Assembly (NCBI GenBank): GCA_035762565.1
Contig: DASTOJ010000304.1
Location: 1 to 19,129 of the forward strand
Direction of reading: 5' to 3'
DNA: 19,129 nt
Source of the DNA: AR5 sp035762565
GTDB lineage: Bacteria; Methylomirabilota; Methylomirabilia; Rokubacteriales; CSP1-6
Both the position numbers and the translations under genes were made by a program. Each line of letters starts with the position of its first letter. Positions within the stretch are counted from its first letter, which is position 1. Shown here one piece after another: positions 5,964-14,121 of the stretch. The notes beneath the pieces were generated by a model, which ran no database searches, was not told the origin of the DNA, and saw only the letters and a program-made list of their open reading frames with translations.

Positions 5964-7472
5964 GTGGACCTCTTCGCCAGCCTGTTCGCCGGCTTCGCGG
6001 TCAGCCTCACGCCCGCGAACCTCCTGGCCTGCTTCACCGGCGTCCTCGTCGGCACGCTCATCGGCGTGTTGCCGGGGATCGGGCCGGTGGCCACCATGTC
6101 CCTCCTGTTGCCGGCGACGTACGCGATGTCGCCGACGGCCTCGATCATCATGCTGGCCGGGATCTACTACGGCGCGATGTACGGCGGCTCGACGACGTCG
6201 ATCCTCGCCAACATCCCCGGCGAATCCGCCTCGGTCGTCACCTGTCTCGACGGCTACCAGATGGCGCGCCAGGGCCGGGCCGGAATCGCGCTCGGTATCG
6301 CCGCCTTCGGCTCCTTCATCGCGGGAACGCTGTCGGTCCTCGGCATCTCCCTCCTCGCGCCACCGCTGGCCGCCGCCGCGCTCCAGTTCGGCCCCCCGGA
6401 GATCTTCGCGGTCCTCCTGCTCGGCTTCACGCTGGTCACGCACCTGTCGGGCGGCTCGAAGCTCAAGACGGCCGCGATGGCGATCTTGGGCATGCTCCTC
6501 GGCACCGTCGGCATCGATCCGATCTCGGGCATCGCGCGCTTCACGTTCGGCACCATCACGCTGAACGACGGGGTGGGGCTCATCCCGATGATCATGGGGC
6601 TCTTCGGGGTCAGCGAGGTGCTCCTCAACGTCGAGCGCGAGGTGAAGCAGGAGATCTACCGGGCTCGCATCGGTGGCCTGCTGCCCGGCCGCGCCGACTG
6701 GAAGGCGTCGGCGGCGCCGATCGGGCGCGGCAGCCTCCTGGGATTCGTGCTGGGCATCCTGCCGGGGATGGGCGCGATCATCCCCACCTTCATTGCCTAT
6801 GCGCTCGAGAAGCGCCTCGCCCGTGATCCCGAGCGGTTCGGCCGGGGCGCGATCGAGGGAGTCGCCGGCCCCGAGGCCGCGAACAACGCGGCGACCGGCG
6901 GGGCACTCATTCCGCTTCTCACGCTCGGGGTCGCGCCCAATGTCCCGATGGCGATCCTGCTGGGCGCGTTCCTGATCCACGGCATCCAGCCGGGCCCGCT
7001 CATGATCACCGAGCGACCGGAGCTGTTCTGGGGCGTCGTCGCGAGCATGTACGTCGGGAACGTGATGCTCTTGATCCTGAACCTTCCGTTGATCGGCCTC
7101 TGGGTCCAGCTCCTCCGCGTGCCCTACGGTCTTCTCTTTCCCCTGATCCTCCTCTTCTGCACGATCGGCGTGTGGAGCGAGCACGCGAACCCCGCCGATC
7201 TCGTGGTGCTGGGGGTCTTCGGCGCCATCGGCTACCTCATGCGGAAGCTCGCGTACGAGCCCGCGCCGCTCGTGCTCGCGTTCGTGCTCGGACGCATGGC
7301 CGAGGAGTCGCTCCGCCAGTCGCTGCTCCTGTCGCGCGGGAGCTTCGCGATCCTGACGACCCGGCCGCTCGCGTTCGCGCTCCTCGCGCTGACGCTTGCC
7401 GCCGCCGTGCTTCCGGTCCTGATGGCGGCGGCGCGCAGGATGCGCCGGCAGGCTCCACGGACATTGGCGTAG
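5964..7472 (+). CDS. tctA: Tripartite tricarboxylate transporter large membrane subunit (TctA)
   Basis: This is a 502-residue polytopic membrane protein with about 12 hydrophobic segments, normal length for TctA. GTG at 5964 starts four bases after tctB. The two related glycine-rich signatures of the family are present: GVLPGIGPVATMSLLLP with YYGAMYGGSTTSILANIPGE in the first half, and LGILPGMGAIIPTFIAYALE with GVAGPEAANNAATGGALIPL in the second. It forms the translocation channel with TctB. It is the last gene of the 2219-7472 operon; no convincing terminator hairpin follows, and the next sequence is a decayed gene. Confidence 0.92.
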   Translation: MDLFASLFAGFAVSLTPANLLACFTGVLVGTLIGVLPGIGPVATMSLLLPATYAMSPTASIIMLAGIYYGAMYGGSTTSILANIPGESASVVTCLDGYQMARQGRAGIALGIAAFGSFIAGTLSVLGISLLAPPLAAAALQFGPPEIFAVLLLGFTLVTHLSGGSKLKTAAMAILGMLLGTVGIDPISGIARFTFGTITLNDGVGLIPMIMGLFGVSEVLLNVEREVKQEIYRARIGGLLPGRADWKASAAPIGRGSLLGFVLGILPGMGAIIPTFIAYALEKRLARDPERFGRGAIEGVAGPEAANNAATGGALIPLLTLGVAPNVPMAILLGAFLIHGIQPGPLMITERPELFWGVVASMYVGNVMLLILNLPLIGLWVQLLRVPYGLLFPLILLFCTIGVWSEHANPADLVVLGVFGAIGYLMRKLAYEPAPLVLAFVLGRMAEESLRQSLLLSRGSFAILTTRPLAFALLALTLAAAVLPVLMAAARRMRRQAPRTLA

Positions 7473-7500
7473 CTAAGCTAGAGCCTGACCCGGGCCTCCG

Positions 7501-7757
7501 ATGAGGTGTCCCCGGTGCCGGGCTGAGAACGACGCGGGCGCGCGTCAGCCCTGGGTTCGCGGCCCATGCGCTGCACTTGCTCGGCGACATCGCGAGCCAT
7601 CCCGACCGGTTCGATGCCGAGAGCGGCGAAACCCACTACCGCCGCGCGCTGGACCTCGCCGAACCGCGCGGCATGCGCTCGTGCCCACTGCCACCTCGGT
7701 CTCGGCAGGCTCTACCGGCGAGCTGGCAAGCGCGAGCAGGCCCGCGAGCTGGTATGA
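7501..7757 (+). pseudogene. Decayed zinc-ribbon/TPR gene (class III adenylate cyclase-type regulator remnant)
   Basis: The start MRCPRCRAENDAGAR is the zinc-ribbon opening seen in large adenylate cyclase/AAA/TPR regulators (MRCPRCxxENxxGARFC). It is followed directly by a C-terminal TPR tail in other frames: LGDIASHPDRFDAESGETHY and RRALDLAEPRGMR (about 7577-7680), then AHCHLGLGRLYRRAGKRE to TAG/TGA near 7757 after a one-base frame change. In intact relatives about 900-1000 residues separate these parts, so nearly the whole gene has been deleted. The family assignment is from remembered motifs. Confidence 0.5.
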
Positions 7758-7778
7758 GCCACCTGCTCGAGAAGAAGC

Positions 7779-8096
7779 CTACCGCTCGGCTGTTCTTGCC
7801 AACCGCCGAGCCGGCTGTCGCTTCCCGCGTCGAGTCCGCCGACGTCGCAGTTCGCGCCAGAACTGCTCGTTGGACAGGTAACGGCCGGCGCTCACCCTCT
7901 CGCGCGCTCGCGCGAGCAGACGGATGAACCTGCGATCATGCGTGAGGAGCAGGCTGTCGAGATCGTCGTCTTCCAGTATCGGGGTCAGCAATGCCACGGG
8001 CTTGCCGTTCCTGGTCACCACGATCGCCGACTCCTTCGCGGCGTCGATGTAGGCGCTCAGACGGTCCTTGGCCTCAGCGAGTGGTGCGATCTTCAT
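7779..8096 (-). CDS. Antitoxin, Phd/YefM family
   Basis: This 105-residue protein starts at ATG 8096, overlapping the toxin stop by four bases. The N-terminus MKIAPLAEAKDRLSAYIDAA and then IVVTRNGKPVALLTPI is the classic Phd/YefM DNA-binding domain (AKxxLSxxI, VxRNGKPVAVL). The middle (LLLTHDRRFIRLLARARERV and GRYLSNEQFWREL) resembles the toxin-neutralising tail of the family. About 20 basic residues at the C-terminus run past the usual family end, where it reads into sequence next to the decayed cyclase gene. It should bind its toxin and repress the promoter at 8424-8452. Confidence 0.82.
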   Translation of the reverse strand: MKIAPLAEAKDRLSAYIDAAKESAIVVTRNGKPVALLTPILEDDDLDSLLLTHDRRFIRLLARARERVSAGRYLSNEQFWRELRRRRTRRGKRQPARRLARTAER

Positions 8097-8416
8097 GGCT
8101 CGAACTTCTCCTTACCCACGAATAGCTGGTTCCTGACCTTGCGGGCGATCGCGAGGACGACGACCAGGCGTTGATCCCGGTGGACGTCGTAGAAGATGCG
8201 GACGCCGTTGCCCGGGCCGCACCGCACCTCCCACGCGGCACCGATCGCCGTCTCTCGAAGGAGCGGCTTGCGGTTTCGAGTCGGAGTGTCGGGTTCGGAG
8301 ATCAACTGCTCCGCGACCGTCCTTCGAATCAGCGAGTGGTACTTGCTCTCGATCGCCTCCATCTGATCGAGCGCCAGCACGTCGAAGATGACTTCGAATA
8401 CCGCCCGGCGCGGCAT
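8093..8416 (-). CDS. Toxin, RelE/ParE family
   Basis: This 107-residue protein precedes its antitoxin, the reversed order seen in higBA-like modules. ATG at 8416 is chosen because the promoter -10 element ends seven bases upstream and longer frames have no ribosome site. Family features are FEVIFDVLALDQMEAIE in helix 1, the TRNRKPL segment, WEVRCGPGNGVRIFYDV and VVVLAIARKVRNQLFVG, typical of RelE/ParE-fold mRNA interferase or gyrase toxins. The stop overlaps the antitoxin start (ATGA). The target cannot be decided from sequence alone. Confidence 0.82.
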   Translation of the reverse strand: MPRRAVFEVIFDVLALDQMEAIESKYHSLIRRTVAEQLISEPDTPTRNRKPLLRETAIGAAWEVRCGPGNGVRIFYDVHRDQRLVVVLAIARKVRNQLFVGKEKFEP

Positions 8417-8423
8417 GGCCAGA

Positions 8424-8452
8424 ATTGTAGCCACCTGCCGGGCCGGGGTCAA
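8424..8452 (-). promoter_or_regulatory. Strong sigma70-type promoter of the toxin-antitoxin operon
   Basis: On the minus strand TTGACC (8452-8447), a 17-bp spacer and TACAAT (8429-8424) form a near-consensus promoter, the best in the window. The toxin ATG at 8416 lies seven bases after the -10, where transcription should begin, so the transcript is predicted to be leaderless or nearly so. Confidence 0.75.
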
Positions 8453-8613
8453 GTGAGCGTGCCGGCCGGGAACCGCCGCCGGCCACCTCACCGGCGTCGT
8501 CCGGGCGTGGTCAGGATCGTTCCACGCGTCCCGTGCTACCGTTGGCGGACGATCAGAGAGCGAGCGCAGGCGGAGATGGCCACCCCCGCGTCGGAACGAA
8601 AGGACGAGGGACG

Positions 8614-9285
8614 ATGACGACGACGAGTCCACGATCTCAGATCATCTCGATCAGCGAGCTTGGCTGGCAGGAGTATCGGCCCGGAATCAGCTTCAAGGTT
8701 CTCTGGGAGGACAAGCCGACGAAGCGGCGGGCCCAGATGACCCGCTTCGCGCCCGGGGCGCAGCTCCCGCTCCATCGACACGTCGGCGACGAGCTGGTCT
8801 TCGTCCTCGAGGGGGCCGTGTCGGACGAGTCCGGGACGGTCACCGCCGGGAACGTGGGCTACCGGCCCGACGGCTGCGTCCACACCGTGACGACGAAGAA
8901 CGGCGCGACGGTCCTGGCCGTGCTCACCGGTGACATCGAGCCGGCCGTCGAGCGGGGGAGGACGCCCGGCTCGCAGATCTTCACGCTGAGCGAGCTGCCG
9001 TGGGTCGAGACGCGCCCGGGAGTCCGCCAGAAGCGGATCTGGGAGGACAAGGTCGCCGAGCGCCGCGCCTTGCTGGCGCGCTTCGAGCCGGGGGCCACGC
9101 TCCCGCCCCATCGTCACGTCGGTGACGAGCTGATCTTCCTCGTCGAGGGCGCGAATGCGGACGAGTCGGGCGTCGTGGCCACGGGCAACATGAACTACCG
9201 GCCGAGCGGCTGCGTGCACAGCGTGACGACGCAGAACGGCGCGACGGTGCTGGCCGTCGTCTGGGGCCGCACGGAACCGATCTGA
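8614..9285 (+). CDS. Tandem-duplicated cupin protein (ChrR-like cupin domains)
   Basis: This 223-residue protein is made of two copies of one cupin domain. ATG 8614 follows GGACGAGGGACG. Domain 1 (about residues 10-105) and domain 2 (about 111-208) align along their length: ISISELGWQEYRPG with FTLSELPWVETRPG, and LPLHRHVGDELVFVLEG with LPPHRHVGDELIFLVEG. Each keeps the metal-binding set: H54, H56, E60 and H90 in copy 1; H156, H158, E162 and H192 in copy 2. This resembles the ChrR-type cupin of anti-sigma factors, but without the sigma-binding N-terminal domain, so it is more likely a small metalloenzyme or sensor. The substrate is unknown. Confidence 0.85.
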   Translation: MTTTSPRSQIISISELGWQEYRPGISFKVLWEDKPTKRRAQMTRFAPGAQLPLHRHVGDELVFVLEGAVSDESGTVTAGNVGYRPDGCVHTVTTKNGATVLAVLTGDIEPAVERGRTPGSQIFTLSELPWVETRPGVRQKRIWEDKVAERRALLARFEPGATLPPHRHVGDELIFLVEGANADESGVVATGNMNYRPSGCVHSVTTQNGATVLAVVWGRTEPI

Positions 9286-9307
9286 CGCGCGGTTGTCGGA
9301 GGGCACG

Positions 9308-9604
9308 ATGGCGAAGAACGGGTTCAAGGTCTTCGACAGCGACATGCACGTGCTGGAGCCCGTGGATCTCTGGGAGCGGTACATCGACCCGGCGTTCCGG
9401 AATCGCGCGCCGCGGGGCTCCACCCACACGCCGATGGACGTCGGCGTCGTCGTCGACGGTCAGAACGCCTTCCGGCTCTCGGCGGCGATCGCGAAGGTCT
9501 CCTTCAAGGGCGGCCTGGGGGCGGTCGAGCTCGGCGGCGACGGGTGTTTCGTCTTCTCCACCGACTACCCGCACTGCGCACGCCTGTACGGCGTCCCGGC
9601 GTGA
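9308..9604 (+). pseudogene. Amidohydrolase (amidohydrolase-2 type) with a large internal deletion
   Basis: ATG 9308 after CGGAGGGC begins MAKNGFKVFDSDMHVLEP and VDLWERYIDPAFRNRAPRG, the N-terminus of metal-dependent amidohydrolases of about 350-400 residues, with the first metal motif DxH at DSDMH. After a stretch of about 50 residues it jumps to FVFSTDYPH, a motif normally near residue 300, then stops at 98 residues. The catalytic barrel is therefore missing. The frame is open, but the product cannot be a working enzyme. Confidence 0.6.
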
Positions 9605-9678
9605 GCGCTGCCGCGATCGCGTACGTCAGACCGGCGGCAGCCGCACCTGAACGCCCGCCCGCTCCTCTTGGAGCGTGA

Positions 9679-10617
9679 GGAAGATCGACGCGGCAGACCA
9701 CCTCGTCGCGGCTCGCGCCGTACGGCTTCATTCTGCTCTGGAGCTCGTCCTTCATCACGGCGCGCGTCGGCCTGCCGCTGGTGTCACCGCTCCTCTTCGT
9801 GGCCGTCCGGCTGGTGGCAGCCGCCGCGTTGCTGACCCTGGTGATGGTGGCGTGGCGTCAGTCCTGGACGCCGCTCCGGGGACGATGGCACCACCTCGCG
9901 CTCTCCGGCATCCTGCTCAACGGCGTCACCCTGTCAGCCTTCCATGTCGGGATGGTGACCGAGAAAGCGGCGATCATGGCGCTGGTGCAGGCGCTCAGCC
10001 CGTTGCTGATCGCTCTCGCGGCCGTGCCACTGCTCGGCGAGCGGCTCAGCCGGAAGCAGTGGCTCGGCCTGGCCCTCGGTGCCGCCGGCGTGGTCCTGGT
10101 GGTGGCACCGCCGGCGCTCGAGAGCGCCGGGGCGTGGGGCGCCGTCTGGCTCGGATTCCTTGGTGCGGCCAGCCTCGCCGGCGGCACGATCTATTTCAGC
10201 CGGTTTGGCCGCGACGTGCCGCTCCTCGCGGCGACCACGGTGCAGCTCGGCGGTGCCGCGGTGCTGACGGTAGCGCTGACGATCGTGTTCGAGCGCCCGC
10301 ATGCGGTCTGGACATTTCCGGCCGTGGCCTCGGTCGCCTGGAATGTCCTCGCGGTGTCGATCGGCGCCATGGCGCTCTACTACTACATGCTGAATCACGG
10401 GACGGCTGGCCGCGTGGCCGCCAACTTCTACCTGATTCCGGGGACGGTGGCGCTGCTCGGATGGGCGCTCCTGGGGGAACGCCTGACTCCGGGCGCCATG
10501 GTCGGCTTCGCCATTGCCTCGGTCGGGGTGTTCCTGGTGGCGCGGCGCCGGCCGGTCGAGCACGCCGCGGGCTCCGGCCCGCCGGCGCCGGTCAGCGCGG
10601 GAGCCAGGCCTTCCTGA
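9679..10617 (+). CDS. EamA/DMT-family exporter, start codon missing or frameshifted
   Basis: This is a ten-helix drug/metabolite transporter family protein (two EamA repeats). From GTG 9781 the frame gives 278 residues, but clear homology begins earlier: YGFILLWSSSFITARVGLPL from 9721 is the normal first helix. That frame opens only after TGA at 9676-9678 and has no ATG, GTG or TTG before 9781. A GTG at 9675 in another frame (VRKIDAADHLVA) would join it with one frame change. Either the 5' end is frameshifted, an unusual start is used, or a shortened nine-helix protein is made from 9781. The second half (LYYYMLNHGTAGRVAANFYLIPGTVALLGWALLGE) is intact. Confidence 0.75.
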   Translation, partial: GRSTRQTTSSRLAPYGFILLWSSSFITARVGLPLVSPLLFVAVRLVAAAALLTLVMVAWRQSWTPLRGRWHHLALSGILLNGVTLSAFHVGMVTEKAAIMALVQALSPLLIALAAVPLLGERLSRKQWLGLALGAAGVVLVVAPPALESAGAWGAVWLGFLGAASLAGGTIYFSRFGRDVPLLAATTVQLGGAAVLTVALTIVFERPHAVWTFPAVASVAWNVLAVSIGAMALYYYMLNHGTAGRVAANFYLIPGTVALLGWALLGERLTPGAMVGFAIASVGVFLVARRRPVEHAAGSGPPAPVSAGARPS

Positions 10618-10665
10618 AAAACAGCCCTGTCTCTCCGGTCCAGCGGGCGCTCCTCGACCCCGCGT

Positions 10666-11526
10666 TCAGACGACCGTGGTCTCCTGGCCCGGCGACCACG
10701 GGAAGAAGACCCGTTCGACGACGACGACCGCCTGGAAGAGCACGATGCCCATGACCGAGAGGAGGATCAGCGCGCCGAAGGCGACCGGCACCTGGAAGAA
10801 CGCCGTCGAGGTGATGATCAGGTAGCCCAGGCCCCGGTCGGCGTTGACGAACTCCGCCACCACCGCCCCGACCACCGACAGCGCGATCGCCACCTTGAGC
10901 CCGCTGAAGATGAACGGCACCGAGTAGGGCAGCCGGATGCGGTAGAGCTCCTGGAGCCGCGAGGCCTTGTACGAGCGGCCCAGCTCGAGCAGGTCGGGCG
11001 GCACCGCCAGCAGCCCCACCGCGATCGAGATCACCAGCGGGAAGAACGCGACCAGGAGGGTGACGATGATGCGCGGCAGCTCGGTGGCGCCGAACACGAC
11101 CACCAGGACCGGCGCCAGCGCCACTTTCGGGATCGATTGGGTCAGCACCAGCAGCGGGTAGATCGAGTTGGAGACCAGCGGTGACGAGGTGAGCGCCACC
11201 GCCAGCGGTAGGCTGATCATGATCGAGACGACGAAGCCGATCAGCACGGTCCGCAGCGTCGCCACCGTGTGGCTCGCCACCGTGCCGCCCATGGCCAGGC
11301 TGTCGGTCCAGATGACGGAGGGCGCCGGCACCAGGTAGACGGGGATCGCGAAGAGGCGGACCGCCGCCTCCCACAGGATCACCAGCAGCACCATGACGAT
11401 CGCCGGCAGGAACACTTCCTGCCCCGACCGCCACAGGCGCGCGACCCTAGTCGGCCGCGGCCGCGCGCTGACCTCGACCGCCGAAGATGAGCTCTCTGAT
11501 GCGCTGGGCGCAGGCCTGGAACTCAC
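10666..11526 (-). CDS. ABC transporter permease, NitT/TauT (SsuC-like) family
   Basis: This is a 286-residue inner-membrane permease with about six hydrophobic segments from residue 39 (FLPAIVMVLLVILWEAAVRL) to 275. The EAA-loop region is ELGRSYKASRLQELYRIRLP, matching the family motif that docks on the ATPase. GTG 11526 is preferred because GGAGGG lies five bases upstream; this gives an 80-bp overlap with the end of the ATPase gene. A later GTG at 11415 would start just before the first helix. It completes an SBP-ATPase-permease importer. Such systems import nitrate, taurine, sulfonates or pyrimidine precursors; the substrate cannot be inferred here. Confidence 0.88.
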   Translation of the reverse strand: MSSRPAPSASESSSSAVEVSARPRPTRVARLWRSGQEVFLPAIVMVLLVILWEAAVRLFAIPVYLVPAPSVIWTDSLAMGGTVASHTVATLRTVLIGFVVSIMISLPLAVALTSSPLVSNSIYPLLVLTQSIPKVALAPVLVVVFGATELPRIIVTLLVAFFPLVISIAVGLLAVPPDLLELGRSYKASRLQELYRIRLPYSVPFIFSGLKVAIALSVVGAVVAEFVNADRGLGYLIITSTAFFQVPVAFGALILLSVMGIVLFQAVVVVERVFFPWSPGQETTVV

Positions 11527-12226
11527 GGCGTCCCTCCACGTCGAACGTCCTGGGCCGCCCGAGCGGCACGTCGATGATCTCGGCGATGCGTCCCGGCCGG
11601 GGCGACATGACCACCACCCGGTCGCCGAGCATCACAGCCTCCAGGATCGAATGGGTGACGAACAGGATCGTCTTGGGTCGTTCCGTCCAGATGCGCAGCA
11701 GCTCCAGCGTCATCTCCTCGCGCGTCAGCGCGTCGAGGGCGCCGAACGGCTCGTCCATCAGCAGGATGCCGGGATCGTGGATCAGCGCGCGGCAGATCGC
11801 CGTGCGCTGCTGCATGCCGCCGGACAGCTCCCGCGGGTACTTCCGCTCGAAGCCCCGCAGGCCCACCAGCTCGAGAAGCGACGCCGCCCGCTGCCGGCTG
11901 TCGAGCGTCAGCTGGTGCATCATCTTCAGCGGGAACAGCACGTTGTCGGTGACCGTCGCCCACGGCAGCAGGGTCGGGCTCTGGAAGACGATGCCGGTGT
12001 CGGGCCGCGGCTCGGCGACCTCCGCCCCGTCGAGGACGATGCGCCCGCGGGTCGGCCGGATCAGCCCCGCCACGAGACGCAGCAGCGTTGACTTGCCGCA
12101 GCCCGACGGGCCCACGATCGTGACCAGCTCGTTCTTGTCGATCGTGAGCGAGATGTCCCGCAGCGCCACCACCGCGTCGCCGTCGCGCGACGTGAACACC
12201 TTCGAGAGGTCGTCGAGCACGATCAT
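11447..12226 (-). CDS. ABC transporter ATP-binding protein, NitT/TauT (SsuB/TauB-like)
   Basis: This 259-residue cytoplasmic ATPase energises the importer. Motifs: Walker A GPSGCGKST (39-47), Q-loop Q82, signature LSGGMQQR (134-141), Walker B ILLMDEP (154-160) with D-loop GALD, and switch His H192 (FVTHS). ATG 12226 begins MIVLDDLSKVF, the usual family start; an upstream GTG at 12268 would add 14 Gly/Arg-rich residues lacking family similarity. The gene follows the binding-protein gene closely and overlaps the permease gene by about 80 bp, so all three are one transcription unit. Confidence 0.92.
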   Translation of the reverse strand: MIVLDDLSKVFTSRDGDAVVALRDISLTIDKNELVTIVGPSGCGKSTLLRLVAGLIRPTRGRIVLDGAEVAEPRPDTGIVFQSPTLLPWATVTDNVLFPLKMMHQLTLDSRQRAASLLELVGLRGFERKYPRELSGGMQQRTAICRALIHDPGILLMDEPFGALDALTREEMTLELLRIWTERPKTILFVTHSILEAVMLGDRVVVMSPRPGRIAEIIDVPLGRPRTFDVEGRREFQACAQRIRELIFGGRGQRAAAAD

Positions 12227-12286
12227 GGCGGCGCGGCCACCGCCCCCCGCCCGGCCTCCGTGGTCCACGTCACGCCGGCTCGCGCG

Positions 12287-13288
12287 TCAGCGCGGCAGGA
12301 AGGACAGGTCGACGGCCTGGGCGAAGTCCCACTTCGGATCGAGGGTCTGGGCCTCGGCCACGATCTCGTAGGTGAACCGCAGGCGCTGCGGTTCGTGCTT
12401 CCCGAGACCCGTCTGCTTCGAATGGTCGTTGAAGACGTAGGTCACGACCGCTCGCAGGCTGCCCAGGCAGTCGTCGTGGGCGACCTCGGGGACGCGCTTG
12501 ACGTGGAGCGTGCAGGCCTCGTCCGGGTGGTCGCGCGCCCAGGTGAAGGTCTCCGCGACCGCGGCCACGAAGCGGCGCGTCAGGTCCGGCTTCTCCCGGA
12601 TCATCTTGTCGGTGGTGACGATGCCGGTCGCGTAGATCGCGAAGCCGACCCCCGCGAACGGGAGCACCACGATCTCCTCGCCCGCGCGCTTCGCCGCCTT
12701 GTTCTGGTAGTAGTGGTGGATCGCGAAGAACGGCGTCGCGTCGAGCCGCTTGGCGATCAGCAGCCCGGCCATGGCGGCGCCGTCCGTGTTGACCCAGGTG
12801 ACGCTGTTCGCGTCGAGGCCGGCCAGCTTGGCCGTGCGCGGGAAATAGACCCGGTGGCTGTTGCCCGGGGTGATGCCGATCTTCTTGCCGGCCAGGTCCT
12901 TGAAGTCCTTGATGCCCGAGCTCTTCAGCACGAACATCGAGTGCGGCGAGTGGGCGTAGAGCTGCATGATGAGCTTGACCGGGATGTTGGTGCGCGCCCG
13001 GGCCGTGAACAGGGCGCCGAGGTCGGCGACGCCGAAGTCGGCCGCGCCGGAGCCCACCTTCGTCACCGTGTCGCCCGAGCCGTAGCCCCGGACGATGGTC
13101 ACGTCGATGCCGTGCTTCTTGAAGAGGCCCTTCTCCCAGCCCCCGAAGTACATCGCGTGCTCACCCGACGGGATCCAGTCCGTCTGGAACAGGACCTTGT
13201 CGTCGGCGCGCGCCGTGGACGCGAGCCCGATGACCGCGGCGAGCGCCGCCGCCAGAGCGAACGTGGCTGAACCGTGCCGCCTGCCCAT
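12287..13288 (-). CDS. ABC transporter substrate-binding protein, NMT1/THI5-like
   Basis: This is a 333-residue periplasmic binding protein. ATG 13288 follows AGGAGG with six-base spacing. The signal peptide covers residues 1-28 (...GLASTARA, then DDKVLF). The mature protein shows the NMT1/SsuA pattern: VLFQTDWIPSGEHAMYFGGWEKGLFKKHGIDV, GYGSGDTVTKVGSGAADFGVADLGAL, IKDFKDLAGKKIGITPGN. This family serves NitT/TauT-type importers for small organic ligands such as thiamine precursors, riboflavin, sulfonates or aromatics. It is the first gene of the operon 13288-10666. Confidence 0.9.
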   Translation of the reverse strand: MGRRHGSATFALAAALAAVIGLASTARADDKVLFQTDWIPSGEHAMYFGGWEKGLFKKHGIDVTIVRGYGSGDTVTKVGSGAADFGVADLGALFTARARTNIPVKLIMQLYAHSPHSMFVLKSSGIKDFKDLAGKKIGITPGNSHRVYFPRTAKLAGLDANSVTWVNTDGAAMAGLLIAKRLDATPFFAIHHYYQNKAAKRAGEEIVVLPFAGVGFAIYATGIVTTDKMIREKPDLTRRFVAAVAETFTWARDHPDEACTLHVKRVPEVAHDDCLGSLRAVVTYVFNDHSKQTGLGKHEPQRLRFTYEIVAEAQTLDPKWDFAQAVDLSFLPR

Positions 13289-13420
13289 GTCGACGCCTCC
13301 TGTGTCCCCTTCCGACGTTACCGCCCCGGGTGGCCGGCCGGATCACGGCACGGCCGGGATTCGCCGCGACCACTGTATGCGGAAGTGAGGCGTTTGGAAA
13401 GCGCCGGCGCTGGCTTGCTC

Positions 13421-13936
13421 TCAGCGACGGTCGAACGGGGACTGAGGCTCGTAGTCGTAGCGGATCAACCACCATCGACCGTCCCGCCGTGCGAACAGCC
13501 AGAAGTCACGGTAGTAGTGGTCCCGCCCCCAGCCGTGGAATTTCTGGTTGATCTCGACCAGCGCCGAGCCATTCACGATATAGATCCGGTGAATCCAGTC
13601 CTGGAAGCGCACGAGGCCCAGGGCGGGATCAGCGAACGCCCCCAGCGCCTCACCTCGGATGCCCGCAATCCCGATCATCGTGGCGGGGTCGTTCCACGCC
13701 CGCTGGACCGCATCCGGGGCGTATGCCGACAGGATCAGATCCACGTTCTTGCGCTCCCAGCCCGCGGCGACCGTTCCGATCAGCCGCACGATCTCGGCCT
13801 CGTCGCGGGTCCGGGGCACATAGTCCTTGAGCGGAACGCCGGCCCCATGATCGGCCGACGCAGTTCCCCATCCCGACAGAGGGCTGAGCACGAGCGTCGC
13901 GAGGATCGCCGCAGCGGCTGCGCGAGAGTTACGCAT
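13421..13936 (-). CDS. Exported NTF2-like (SnoaL/DUF4440-type) protein
   Basis: This 171-residue protein starts at ATG 13936 behind AAGGAG. A signal peptide spans residues 1-28 (RAAAAAILATLVLSPLSGW, then TASA before DHGAG). The mature part has the NTF2-like cone fold pattern: a helical EIVRLIGTVAAGWERKNVDLILSAYAPDAV segment followed by strands ending in HYYRDFWLFARRDGRWWLIRYDYE. Such domains bind small ligands or act as weak enzymes; the role here is unknown. It is in the same direction as the ABC operon, but about 130 bp before it, and is probably a separate unit. Confidence 0.7.
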   Translation of the reverse strand: MRNSRAAAAAILATLVLSPLSGWGTASADHGAGVPLKDYVPRTRDEAEIVRLIGTVAAGWERKNVDLILSAYAPDAVQRAWNDPATMIGIAGIRGEALGAFADPALGLVRFQDWIHRIYIVNGSALVEINQKFHGWGRDHYYRDFWLFARRDGRWWLIRYDYEPQSPFDRR

Positions 13937-14121
13937 GGAGGTCTCCTTGACCGGTTGGAGTCATGCGTCGCCTTATCTCCAAGGTCATTGCGGGCCCGCA
14001 GGACCTGTGTGACCCTCCGAGCATCATCCGGTGAATCCTCAGCGCCATGGCTGGACATCCAAGGTGATGGCGAGCTGTGCGGTCGTCAAAACTTTCCACT
14101 TCCCGATCGAGGAGGAGCCCA

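Noticed and set aside
7463..7490. Inverted repeat TAGCTAAGCTA at the end of tctA as a terminator.
   Set aside because: The arms are five bases around a single central base, which cannot form an RNA hairpin, and no T-run follows.
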